From assembly GCF_014202315.1 (NCBI RefSeq), contig NZ_JACHGN010000003.1, positions 496,001 to 560,000 on the forward strand: a stretch of DNA of 64,000 nt, read 5' to 3'. The notes under the pieces were generated by a model. The model was given only the letters and a program-made list of their open reading frames with translations, was not told where the DNA came from and made no database searches. Each line of letters starts with the position of its first letter. Within the stretch, counting starts at the first letter, position 1. The stretch is from Thermocatellispora tengchongensis. GTDB lineage: Bacteria; Actinomycetota; Actinomycetes; Streptosporangiales; Streptosporangiaceae. A program made the translations under genes and the position numbers. Of the stretch, positions 32,669 to 42,634 are shown piece by piece.

Positions 32669-33645
32669 TCAGGTGCGTATCATTGTCGCCGATCGCTGCG
32701 CGAGCCATGCGGCGGCCCCCGTGAGCGCGGGCTGCGAGTCGACGATCAGGTGGGTGGGGATCGCGGCGAGGTAGCCGTCGAGCGTGGGCGTGGCCTCGAA
32801 CCGGAGCCGGAAGTCACTGCCGAGCAGCCGCTCCCGTACCCGGGGCAGGATGCCGCCCCCGAGGTAGACACCGCCGCGCGCGCCGAGCGTGAGCGCGACG
32901 TTGGCCGCGAAGCCGCCGAGCAGCGCGCAGAACATGTCCACGGTCTGCCCGCACAGCGGGTCGTCGTCCGCCCGCGCCGTGATCTGCGAGGCGGTGAGCG
33001 GGGGCGCGTCCTCGCCGCGTACCAGGGCCAGGCCGCGGCGCAGGCGTACCAGGCCGGGGCCGGACAGCAGGTGCTCGGCCACGACGTACGCCAGCCCGTC
33101 GCGGCGCAGCGCGGCCACGACCTCCGCCTCCAGCTCGGTGGCGACGGGGGCGCTGACGTGGCCGCCCTCGGACGCGACCGGCAGCCAGCCGCCGTCCACG
33201 GGCACCAGGCCGGCCACGCCCAGGCCGGTCCCCGGCCCGAGCACGGCCTTGACGTCCGGCACGTCCTTGGCCGGGGCCTGGGGTCCGCCCACGTGCGCCA
33301 GGTCCGGCCCGTCCAGGTGCGGCAGGGCCAGTGCCAGGGCCTCGAAGTCGTTCAGCAGCGAGGCGTCCGGCAGGCCGAGGTCGTGTACCGACCCCGACCA
33401 CCCGGCGTTGGTGAGCCGATAGCGGTCGCCGTCCACCGGCCCCGCGATCGCGAGGCACGCCGCACCCGGCCGAACTCCGCCCGCATGGTCTGCGAGATAG
33501 GCGGCTACGGCTTCGGGCAGGCCCTCGTGATCGGCTCCGCGGAGCACGGCGATCGCCTCGGGACGCCCGCCGGGACCGGTGACCAGTCCGAAGCGGGCGT
33601 TGGTGCCGCCGATGTCGGCGACAAGCCAGGGATAGTGGTACGCGG

Positions 33646-33649
<4 letters not shown>
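32669..33649 (-). CDS. glk: Glucokinase (E. coli Glk-type)
   Basis: The 326-residue protein starts at GTG 33649, overlapping the edd stop (GTGA). It has the ATP-binding [15 protein letters not shown] (~8-22), [19 protein letters not shown], catalytic Asp in LLNDFEALA (~95-103), the [13 protein letters not shown] loop (~140) and [12 protein letters not shown] near the C-terminus. This is the bacterial Glk group A and not a ROK kinase: the zinc cluster CxCG is absent. It phosphorylates glucose released by the starch-degrading system and feeds Zwf. Its place between edd and eda ties glucose uptake to the Entner-Doudoroff pathway. Confidence 0.9.
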
Positions 33650-35516
<1,867 letters not shown>

Positions 35517-35520
<4 letters not shown>

Positions 35521-37013
35521 GCGGTCTCCTCCTCGTGCCAGGCGCGCCCGCTGCGGGCGAGCAGTTCGTGCGCGGAGGCGGGCCCCGCGCTTCCGGCCGG
35601 GTACGGCTCCGGCGGCATGCCGCTGGCCTCCCAAGTGGCCAGGATCGGGTCGATCCACCGCCACGCCGCCTCGACCTCGTCACGGCGCATGAACAGGGTG
35701 GGGTTGCCCGCCATCACGTCCAGGAGCAGCCGCTCGTAGGCGTCGGGCACCCGGGACGCGAACGCGCTGGCGAAGTCCAGGCTCAGCGGCACCGGGCGCA
35801 GCGCGACCTCGCCGGTGCCCGGCTCCTTGGCCATCAGGTGCAGGTGGATGCCCTCGCTCGGCTGGAGCCGCAGCACCAGCCGGTTGGGGCTGCCGCCGGG
35901 GAAGATCGAGTGGGGCACGTCCTTGAACTGCACCACGATCTCCGAGCGGCGGGTGGGCAGCCGCTTGCCGGTGCGCAGGTAGAACGGCACCCCGGCCCAG
36001 CGCCAGTTGCGCACCTCGGCGCGGATCGCGGCGAAGGTCTCCACCCGGCGCGAGGCCGCGGTCGGCGGGGTGCTCGCGGGCTCGTCCAGGTAGCCCGGCA
36101 TGCCGGGGCCCTCGGTGTACTGGCCGCGCACGGTGAACCGGTCGGCCTCGGTGCCGCTGATCGGGCGCAGCGCCTGGAGCACCTTGACCTTCTCGTCGCG
36201 GATGGACTCGCGGTCGTTGCGCGCGGGCGGCTCCATGGCCACCAGGCACAGCAGTTGCAGCAGGTGGTTCTGCACCATGTCGCGCAGCGCGCCGGCGTGG
36301 TCGTAGTAGCCGCGGCGGCCGGGCGTGCCGACGGTCTCGGTGACCGAGATCTGCACGTGGTCGATCCACAGCGAGTTCCAGACCGGCTCCAGGAAGGCGT
36401 TGGCGAAGCGGAGCACGAGCAGGTTCTGCACGGTCTCCTTGCCGAGGTAGTGGTCGATCCGGTACGTCTGCGGCTCGGCGAAGATCTCGCCCACCTCGTC
36501 GTTGATCCGCTGCGCGCTGAGCAGGTCGCGTCCGATCGGCTTCTCCAGCACGACGCGCGAGCGCGGGGTGACCACGCCGGCGGCGCGCGCGTCGCGGCAG
36601 AACGGGCCGAACGTCATCGGCGGGCTGGCCAGGTAGAAGATGCGGTCGCGGTCCTCGTGCCCGGACAGCAGGGCGGCCAGCTCGCCCCAGCCGGGGTGGG
36701 CGGCGTGGCCGCCCTCGGCGGACACGTCCACGGTGATGTGGTGCAGGCGGCCCAGGAAGCGCGCCCACACCTGCGGGTCCTCGACCGGTACGGCGCCGCG
36801 CACCTCCGCGTCCACCTTGCCGCGGAAGTCGGAGTCGGCGAGCCCGCCGCGGGACATGGCGATGATCCGGGTCTCCGGGGCGAGGAGGCCGTCGCGGTCG
36901 CAGTGGTACAGGGCCGGGATCAGCTTGCGCATGGCCAGGTCACCCGTGCCGCCGAACACCACGAGGTCGGCGCGGTGCGGGGCGGCCGGGGATGCCGGCA
37001 CGGGGGAGGACAC
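35517..37013 (-). CDS. zwf: Glucose-6-phosphate 1-dehydrogenase
   Basis: The 498-residue protein starts at GTG 37013 with GGAGCG upstream. It has the dinucleotide fold [18 protein letters not shown] (~20-37), LEKPIGRDL and the substrate signature [13 protein letters not shown] (~185), whose His pair and Lys bind glucose-6-phosphate. The GGTGDLA turn leaves coenzyme choice (NADP or NAD) open. It is the first gene of the operon and feeds both the Entner-Doudoroff and the pentose phosphate routes. Transcription probably starts in the 140-base region shared with the divergent ROK regulator. Confidence 0.94.
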
Positions 37014-37119
37014 GATGGAACGCTCCGATGATCTGGCAACTAGGGATCTACCATCTGCAGGACAGATCGGACACTAGCCCTATCTTCGGCTCTAGACAAG
37101 CTGAGTTTTGCTATCTGAG

Positions 37120-37142
37120 ATGAATAAGTCGTGACTATTCAT
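37120..37142. promoter_or_regulatory. Inverted repeat between zwf and the ROK regulator
   Basis: ATGAATAAGTC (37120-37130) faces GACTATTCAT (37133-37142): 10 matched bases per arm, with one extra A in the left arm. It lies 12 bases before the regulator start and about 107 bases before zwf. It is a good candidate operator for the ROK protein. Confidence 0.55.
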
Positions 37143-37153
37143 AGCCGAAGCAG

Positions 37154-38422
37154 ATGTGGTTGACTGAGCGGATGGCACGACGTTCAGCCGCCGCACTCGC
37201 CACCAGCGGTGAGGTGCTGCGCCTCATCCGCACCGGCGAGGCAGTCACTCGCGCCGAGATCGGCCGGGTCACCGGGCTGTCCCGCCCCGCCGTCGCGCTC
37301 CGGGTCACCGAGCTGCTCGACAGCAACCTGGTCGTGGAGGACACCGAGGGCCCGTCCACCGGCGGGCGCCCGCCGGCCCGCCTGCGCTTCAACGCCTCCG
37401 GCGGGGTCGTGCTGGTCGCCTCGCTGGGCGCCAGCCGCACCCAGATCGCCGTGTGCGACCTGGCCGGAGAGGTCGTGGAGCGCTCGGAGATCGCCATCGA
37501 CGTCGAGGAGGGCCCCGACGTCGTGCTGCCGCTGCTGATGGACACCTGGGAGAAGCTGCTCGGCGGGCGGCCCGTCTCCGACGTGTGCGGCGTGGGCATG
37601 GGCGTGCCGGCGACCGTGGAGTTCGCGGCCGGGCGCACCGAGAGCGCCCGGGTGATGGCGAGCTGGACCGGCGTGGTGATCCCCCCGGTCATCGCCGCCA
37701 GATTCCCGGTGCCGGTGTTCCTGGACAACGACGTGAACGTGATCGCCATCGGCGAGCACCACGTGGTGTACGCCGGCGAGGCCGACGACCTGCTGTTCGT
37801 GAAGGTCTCCACCCGGATCGGCTCCGGGGTGATCGCCGGCGGGCGCATCCTGCGCGGCGCGCTCGGCGCGGCCGGCGAGATCGGGCACATCCCGGTGCGC
37901 GACGGCGGGGGAGTGCTGTGCCGCTGCGGCACGCTCGACTGCCTCGACTCCGTCGCCAGCGGCACCGCGATCCTGCGCGACCTGCGCGCCCGCGGCAAGG
38001 ACGTCGCCGGCATCGCCGACGTGGTGGCGCTGGTGCGCGCGGGCGACGCCGAGACCATGGCGGTGATCCGCGAGGCGGCCCGGCGGCTCGGCGAGGTCGT
38101 GGCCAGCGCGGTCAACCTGCTCAACCCGGCCGTGGTCGTGCTGGGCGGCGACGTGGCCGAGGCGTTCCAGCCGCTGGTGTCGGGTGTGCGCGAGGTGGTC
38201 TACCGGCGCTCGACGGCGCTGGCCACCCGCAACCTGCGCATCGAGCGCAGCAGGCTCGGCCCGGGGGCGGGCATCACCGGCTGCGCCCTGATGGTGCTGG
38301 ACCACATCCTGGCCCCCGAGGCCGTGGACGCCGCCATCGCGCGCGCCGCGGGCGCCTCGGGGGGCCTGCCCGGCTCGTCAGGTCTGGGCGTGCTGGATAA
38401 GACCGTGCAGGGCGCTTTCTAG
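37154..38422 (+). CDS. ROK-family transcriptional regulator
   Basis: The frame gives 422 residues from ATG 37154; ATG 37172 is equally plausible, and neither has a strong Shine-Dalgarno. The N-terminal winged helix is at about residues 15-70 (GEVLRLIRTGEAVTRAEIGRVTGLSRPAVALRV). The ROK domain follows, with VGMGVPATVEF, the catalytic-position LDNDVNVIAIGEH and the zinc motif IGHIPV...LCRCGTLDCLD (GHxxxxCxCGxxxC-like). It is divergent from the zwf-edd-glk-eda operon and is likely its sugar-responsive repressor; the inverted repeat in between supports this. Its 3' end overlaps the convergent DUF2470 gene by 45 bases. Confidence 0.85.
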   Translation: MWLTERMARRSAAALATSGEVLRLIRTGEAVTRAEIGRVTGLSRPAVALRVTELLDSNLVVEDTEGPSTGGRPPARLRFNASGGVVLVASLGASRTQIAVCDLAGEVVERSEIAIDVEEGPDVVLPLLMDTWEKLLGGRPVSDVCGVGMGVPATVEFAAGRTESARVMASWTGVVIPPVIAARFPVPVFLDNDVNVIAIGEHHVVYAGEADDLLFVKVSTRIGSGVIAGGRILRGALGAAGEIGHIPVRDGGGVLCRCGTLDCLDSVASGTAILRDLRARGKDVAGIADVVALVRAGDAETMAVIREAARRLGEVVASAVNLLNPAVVVLGGDVAEAFQPLVSGVREVVYRRSTALATRNLRIERSRLGPGAGITGCALMVLDHILAPEAVDAAIARAAGASGGLPGSSGLGVLDKTVQGAF

Positions 38423-39139
38423 TCCTCGCTGCGTGGCGACCGGCCGCGACCAGGGCAGCCGGATCAGCGTCGGGTCGGCCAGGCCCACGCGCACGGTCAC
38501 GCCGTAGCGGTCCAGCTCCCAGATCCACACCTCGCCGTCCAGCGGGCCGGCCAGGTGCGCCACGGCGTGCGCGAGCTGCTCCCGGTGGCAGCCGTTGACG
38601 TGCCGGATCATCGCCTCCGCGGCGGCCATCAGCGGGTCGGGGGCCGCGCCCAGGTACTCCTCGGCGTCCAGCACGCCCGACTCCTGGCCCACAAGGTAGA
38701 TCACCTGCCCGATGTCCATCCGGAGCAGCCGGGGCGTGCCGGGCGCGGGGGAGTCGCCGTCCAGTTCGGCTGCGGCCGCCTCGACGGCCGCGAACAGCCC
38801 CTCGTCGGGGCAGGTCTCGGCGATGGCGACCGCCGAACGGCGCACGTCGGCGGCGGGCACCGGCTCCAGCCACCCCTGCGCCTTCAGCATGCCGCGCGGG
38901 CGGGCGGCTCCGGCCAGTTCCCTGGTCGCGATCAGGTCCACGGTGGCCACGGTCTGCGGCTCCACGGCGTACAGGGGGTGCTCCTCGGGGAGCAGCAGGA
39001 CGGGGCGGCCGGCGCGGTCCACGCCGCCCCGCGCGGGCACGGCGGGGCGCGGCGATCCGGCCAGGGAGACGTGCGTGGGGACGGCGGTCGCGGCCAGCGT
39101 GCGTACGCGCTCCGGGATGGGCGGGGCGACGAGCGGCAT
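38378..39139 (-). CDS. DUF2470-domain protein, probably iron/haem related
   Basis: The 253-residue protein has a C-terminal DUF2470 domain (NGCHREQLAHAVAHLAGP to VRVGLADPTLIRLPW), the module found at the end of HugZ-type haem-utilisation proteins and in related flavin/haem-binding proteins. The N-terminal part has a split-barrel-like pattern (GRPVLLLPEEHPLYAV, TVDLIATREL). Upstream, within 60 bases of its ATG, lie two DtxR/IdeR-like iron boxes shared with the divergent rpsD gene. A haem or iron role under iron control is therefore likely, though no haem ligand is obvious. It overlaps the end of the ROK gene. Confidence 0.72.
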   Translation of the reverse strand: MPLVAPPIPERVRTLAATAVPTHVSLAGSPRPAVPARGGVDRAGRPVLLLPEEHPLYAVEPQTVATVDLIATRELAGAARPRGMLKAQGWLEPVPAADVRRSAVAIAETCPDEGLFAAVEAAAAELDGDSPAPGTPRLLRMDIGQVIYLVGQESGVLDAEEYLGAAPDPLMAAAEAMIRHVNGCHREQLAHAVAHLAGPLDGEVWIWELDRYGVTVRVGLADPTLIRLPWSRPVATQRGLESALHGLIQHAQT

Positions 39140-39166
39140 GGGGGCTCCTTCGGCTCCGACTTCCTG

Positions 39167-39200
39167 TAAGGTTAGGCTTGCCTTAGTTAGTCTTACCTAA
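39167..39200. promoter_or_regulatory. Tandem iron-box-like operators (DtxR/IdeR type)
   Basis: TAAGGTTAGGCTTGCCTTA (39167-39185) matches the TTAGGTTAGSCTAACCTAA consensus at about 15 of 19 bases by hand count. An overlapping second box (39182-39200) matches at about 14. They lie in the 77-base divergent promoter of the DUF2470 gene and rpsD and overlap any possible -10/-35 region of both. Confidence 0.6.
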
Positions 39201-39216
39201 GCACAAAGGAGACATC

Positions 39217-39831
39217 GTGCGCTACACCGGGCCGAAGGTGCGGCTGTCCCGCAGGGCGGGCGTCCCGCTGACCAGGAAGGCGGTGCGCTACTTCGAGGCC
39301 AGGCCGTACCCGCCCGGCGAGCACGGCCGCAAGACCAACCGGCGCACCGCCGGCGACTACAGCCTGCGCCTGATGGAGAAGCAGAAGCTGCGCTGGTACT
39401 ACGACGTCTCCGAGCGCCAGCTCCGCCGCTACTGGGACCTCGCGCTGCGCCGCCCCGGCAGCTCCGGCGCCGAGCTGGTCGTGCTGCTGGAGACGCGCCT
39501 CGCCTCGCTGGTGCTGCGCAGCGGGCTCGCGCCGTCGATCTACGCGGCCCGCCAGTACGTCTCGCACGGCCACATCACCGTGGACGGCCGCAAGGTGGAC
39601 ATCCCCAGCTACCTGGTCAAGCCCGGCCAGGTCGTCGCCGTACGGGAGCGGTCGCGGCGCATGCAGCCGTTCGTGGCGGCGGCCGAGGGCGTGTACGCCG
39701 ACGAGGTCACCGCGCCCTACCTCGCGGTGGAGCTGAAGGAGCTGCGCTTCACCCTGGTCGGCAAGCCCGAGCGGGCCCAGGTGCGGGTGCCGGTGGACGA
39801 GCAGCTCGTCGTCGAGCACTACTCCCGCTGA
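39217..39831 (+). CDS. rpsD: 30S ribosomal protein S4, zinc-free (C-minus) paralogue
   Basis: The 204-residue protein starts at GTG 39217 behind AAAGGAG. It begins MRYTGPKVRLSRRAG, continues YFEARPYPPGEHG, and carries the S4 RNA-binding domain (RLASLVLRSGLAPSIYAARQYVSHGHITVDG, ~92-122). The zinc-binding cysteines of C-plus S4 are absent. It has no other ribosomal genes around it, so this is a stand-alone copy and not the rplQ-rpoA-operon gene. The adjoining iron boxes suggest it is made under metal limitation, like alternative zinc-free ribosomal proteins, but the boxes look like iron and not zinc (Zur) sites. Confidence 0.86.
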   Translation: MRYTGPKVRLSRRAGVPLTRKAVRYFEARPYPPGEHGRKTNRRTAGDYSLRLMEKQKLRWYYDVSERQLRRYWDLALRRPGSSGAELVVLLETRLASLVLRSGLAPSIYAARQYVSHGHITVDGRKVDIPSYLVKPGQVVAVRERSRRMQPFVAAAEGVYADEVTAPYLAVELKELRFTLVGKPERAQVRVPVDEQLVVEHYSR

Positions 39832-39862
39832 CGAGCACTGCTCCCGCCGAGGGGGAGCTCCC

Positions 39863-40651
39863 TCAGCCGCGCTCCGGCACCGACAGCGCCTCCCGCAGCT
39901 CGCGCATCTCGGCCCGGAGCGCGGCCAGCTCCGCCAGCACGGCGGCGTCGGACGCCTCCTCCTCCCGCGCCGCCTCCCTCTGCTCCTCCTCCATCGCGCT
40001 GACCACCACCGCGATGAACAGGTTCAGCACCACGAACGTGCACACCAGCATGAACAGCACGAAGAACACCCACGCCGAGGGGTGCACGGCCATCACCTCG
40101 CGGGTGATGTCGGACCAGGCGTCGCCGGTCATCATCTGGAACAGCGTGAACAGCGAGGTCGGCAGCGACCCGAAGTACTCCGGCGCCGTCGCGCCGTACA
40201 GCTTGGTGCTCATCACCGCGGCCACGTAGAGCACCAGCGCGAGCAGCAGCACGATCGACGACATGCCGGGCACCGCGGTCAGCAGCGCGCCCACCACCCG
40301 GCGCAGGCTCGGCACCACCGAGATCAGCCGCAGCGCGCGCAGCACCCGCAGGGCGCGCAGCACCGACAGCCCGCCCGCCGTGGGCAGCAGCGACACGGCC
40401 ACGATCGCGCTGTCGAACAGGTTCCACGGGTCGCGCAGGAACGCCACCCGGTACGCGTACCCCTTGGCCGCCAGCTCGGCCACGAAGATGTACAGCGCCG
40501 CGTGGTCCACCGCGGCCAGCAGGCCGCCGTAGTGCTCCACCATCCACGGCGAGGTCTCCATGCCGAGCGTCATGGCGTTGATCAGGATCACCGCGGTGAT
40601 GAACCGCTGGAATCCCGCGGACTCCAGGTGGGCGCGTACGCGGGCGCGCAT
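39863..40651 (-). CDS. Voltage-gated cation channel (NaChBac/Nav-type, single domain)
   Basis: The 262-residue protein has six membrane helices. S1-S3 carry acidic partners (LFDSAIVAVSLLP). S4 carries regularly spaced arginines in LSVLRALRVLRALRLISVVPSLRRV, the voltage sensor. The pore loop reads FQMMTGDAWSDITREV, so the selectivity filter is TGDAWSD where Na-type channels have TLESWSM-like residues. S6 is FVLFMLVCTFVVLNLFIAVVVSAM, and the cytosolic tail is a coiled coil (LAELAALRAEMRELREAL) that holds four subunits together. It probably conducts Na+ or Ca2+ across the plasma membrane. Ion preference cannot be read safely from this filter. Confidence 0.88.
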   Translation of the reverse strand: MRARVRAHLESAGFQRFITAVILINAMTLGMETSPWMVEHYGGLLAAVDHAALYIFVAELAAKGYAYRVAFLRDPWNLFDSAIVAVSLLPTAGGLSVLRALRVLRALRLISVVPSLRRVVGALLTAVPGMSSIVLLLALVLYVAAVMSTKLYGATAPEYFGSLPTSLFTLFQMMTGDAWSDITREVMAVHPSAWVFFVLFMLVCTFVVLNLFIAVVVSAMEEEQREAAREEEASDAAVLAELAALRAEMRELREALSVPERG

Positions 40652-40777
40652 CGACAGGGACTCTCCCGAGAGGTCGGAGTTGCACGAAGATCTTAATGGA
40701 TGTCCTGGGAGATGCCTGTGAAAGCGGGATGTCCGCTCGATCCGGGTCCGCCGGCACCTGTGCCCGTGCCGGGCCGG

Positions 40778-40795
40778 CTCACAGGAACCTCACAG
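40778..40795 (+). promoter_or_regulatory. Direct-repeat response-regulator box upstream of the ABC/streptophobe operon
   Basis: CTCACAG occurs twice (40778-40784 and 40789-40795), 11 bases apart, with the following bases also similar (GAACC/AACCT). One-turn direct repeats of this kind are typical binding sites of OmpR-family regulators. It lies about 80 bases before the first gene of an operon that ends with such a regulator, so autoregulation is likely. Confidence 0.6.
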
Positions 40796-40874
40796 AACCT
40801 CTCCTGACCTGCTCAACCCGCCGCGCCAGCCTGTCTCACATGCAGACGTACGGTGCGGCGGGCGGGAGCCCGTC

Positions 40875-41789
40875 ATGATCGAGATTCGCGGCCTGACCAA
40901 ACGCTACGGCGACGTGACCGCGGTCGCCGACCTCACCTTCGACGTACGGCCCGGCCTGGTGACCGGGTTCCTCGGCCCGAACGGCGCCGGCAAGTCCACC
41001 ACCATGCGCATGATCCTCGGCCTGGACGCGCCCACCTCGGGCACGGCCGGCGTGTACGGCGTGCCGTACGCCGACCTGCCGTCCCCCATGCGCCAGGTCG
41101 GGGCGCTGCTCGACGCACGCGCCGGTTACGGCGGGCGCAGCGCGCGCACCCACCTGCGCTGTCTCGCCGCCGCCAACGGCATCCCGCGCGCCCGGGTGGA
41201 CGAGGTGCTGGGCATCGTCGGCCTCGAAGGCGCGGCCGGACGCCGGATCGGCGGCTTCAGCCTGGGCATGAGCCAGCGCCTCGGCATCGCCGCCGCGCTG
41301 CTCGGCGACCCCGGCGTGCTCATCTTCGACGAGCCGGTCAACGGGCTCGACCCCGAGGGCATCGTGTGGATCCGCACGCTGATGCGCGACCTGGCCGCCG
41401 AGGGCCGCACGGTGCTGGTCTCCAGCCACCTGATGAGCGAGATGGCCCTCACCGCCGACCACCTGATCGTCATCGGCAGGGGCCGCCTCGTCGCCGACGC
41501 GAGCCTGGACGCCCTGGCCGCCTCGGCGGGGACCACCGTCCACGTACGCGCCGCCGACCAGTCCGCCCTGACCCGCGCCCTGACCGCCGCCGGCGCCACC
41601 GTCACCCCCGGCCCCGCGGGCGCTCTGGAGGTCTCCGGCCTGGACGCCCCCGCGATCGGCGGCGTCGCCGCGGCGCGCGGCCTGGTGCTGCACGAGCTCA
41701 CCCCGCACCGCGCCTCACTGGAGGAGACGTTCATGAAGCTGACCAGGGACACCGTCGAGTTCGGCCACCAGGAAGGAGCGAAGGCGTGA
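40875..41789 (+). CDS. ABC-2-type transporter ATPase
   Basis: The 304-residue protein starts at ATG 40875. Walker A is GPNGAGKSTT (~38), the signature SLGMSQRLGI (~137) instead of LSGGQ, Walker B VLIFDEPVNGLDPEG (~155) and H-loop SSH. The SLGMSQRL signature and the GALLDARAGYGGRSAR motif are typical of the bacitracin/antibiotic-resistance (BcrA/SalX-like) group of actinomycetes. A C-terminal 90-residue domain follows. It is the first gene of an overlapping five-gene operon (ATPase, permease, streptophobe protein, response regulator, kinase). The substrate is unknown; export of or defence against a membrane-active compound is the usual role. Confidence 0.88.
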   Translation: MIEIRGLTKRYGDVTAVADLTFDVRPGLVTGFLGPNGAGKSTTMRMILGLDAPTSGTAGVYGVPYADLPSPMRQVGALLDARAGYGGRSARTHLRCLAAANGIPRARVDEVLGIVGLEGAAGRRIGGFSLGMSQRLGIAAALLGDPGVLIFDEPVNGLDPEGIVWIRTLMRDLAAEGRTVLVSSHLMSEMALTADHLIVIGRGRLVADASLDALAASAGTTVHVRAADQSALTRALTAAGATVTPGPAGALEVSGLDAPAIGGVAAARGLVLHELTPHRASLEETFMKLTRDTVEFGHQEGAKA

Positions 41790-42634
41790 GCACCGGGACC
41801 ATCGCGCGTGCCGACGTGGGGCACCGGCGGGCCGCGGCCGTGGGGGAGTTCCGGCCGGCGACGTTCGCCGACGCGGTGCGCGCGGAGTGGCTGAAGTTCC
41901 GCACCATGCGGGCCACCGTGATCAACGCCCTGGCGACCCCCGTGCTCGGCATGGCCTACGCCGTGATGTTCGGCCTCTCCGGGGCGCGGGACTACCTTGA
42001 GGCCACGCCCGCCGACCAGGCCGCCTTCGATCCGGGCGGTGTCGCGATGCGCAGCCTGGTGCTCGCCCAGATCACCGCGGCCCTGGTGGGCGCGCTCATG
42101 GTCACCGTCGAGTACCGGTCCAGGTCCATGGCCACCACCGTGACCGCCGTGCCGCGCCGCACCCGCCTGCTGGCGGCCAAGACCCTCGTGGTCACGGCCG
42201 TGATGCTGGTCGTGGGCCAGATCACCGCGTTCGGCACCTTCCTGGTGGGCACTTCGGTGCTCGCCGGGCAGGGCGTGCCCTCGCTCACGCTCGCCGACCC
42301 CGGCGCTATCGGCCCGGTGGCGGGCGCGGGCCTGTACCTCGGCACCTTGCCCGTCCTCGGCATCGCGGTGGGCACCCTGCTGCGCGTCTCGGCCGGCGCG
42401 GTCGCCACGCTCGGGGTCGGCCTGCTCCTGATCCCGGCGATGGCGCCCATCTACCCGGAGTGGCTGGCCGAGCCGGTCATGAAGTACTGGCCCACACTGG
42501 CCGGGTACCGTCTGTCCGCGTTCGTCCCGGACCCGGACCTCCCGTCCGGCTGGCAGGGCTACCTGCTGATGTGCGGCTTCCTCGCCGTGCTGTCGGCCGT
42601 GACCGTGTACGTCTTCCGCCGGCGCGATGTCTGA
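41786..42634 (+). CDS. ABC-2-type transporter permease
   Basis: The 282-residue protein starts at GTG 41786, overlapping the ATPase stop (GTGA). A cytosolic start (FADAVRAEWLKFRTMRATVINAL, the ABC-2 N-terminal amphipathic helix) is followed by about six membrane segments, among them MAYAVMFGLSGARDYL, ITAALVGALMVTVEYRSRSM and GPVAGAGLYLGTLPVLGIAVGTLL. The YRSRSMATTVTAVPRR motif at the inner face is characteristic of the family. It pairs with the preceding ATPase as half of a homodimeric exporter. Its stop overlaps the start of the streptophobe gene by 8 bases. Confidence 0.87.
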   Translation: MSTGTIARADVGHRRAAAVGEFRPATFADAVRAEWLKFRTMRATVINALATPVLGMAYAVMFGLSGARDYLEATPADQAAFDPGGVAMRSLVLAQITAALVGALMVTVEYRSRSMATTVTAVPRRTRLLAAKTLVVTAVMLVVGQITAFGTFLVGTSVLAGQGVPSLTLADPGAIGPVAGAGLYLGTLPVLGIAVGTLLRVSAGAVATLGVGLLLIPAMAPIYPEWLAEPVMKYWPTLAGYRLSAFVPDPDLPSGWQGYLLMCGFLAVLSAVTVYVFRRRDV

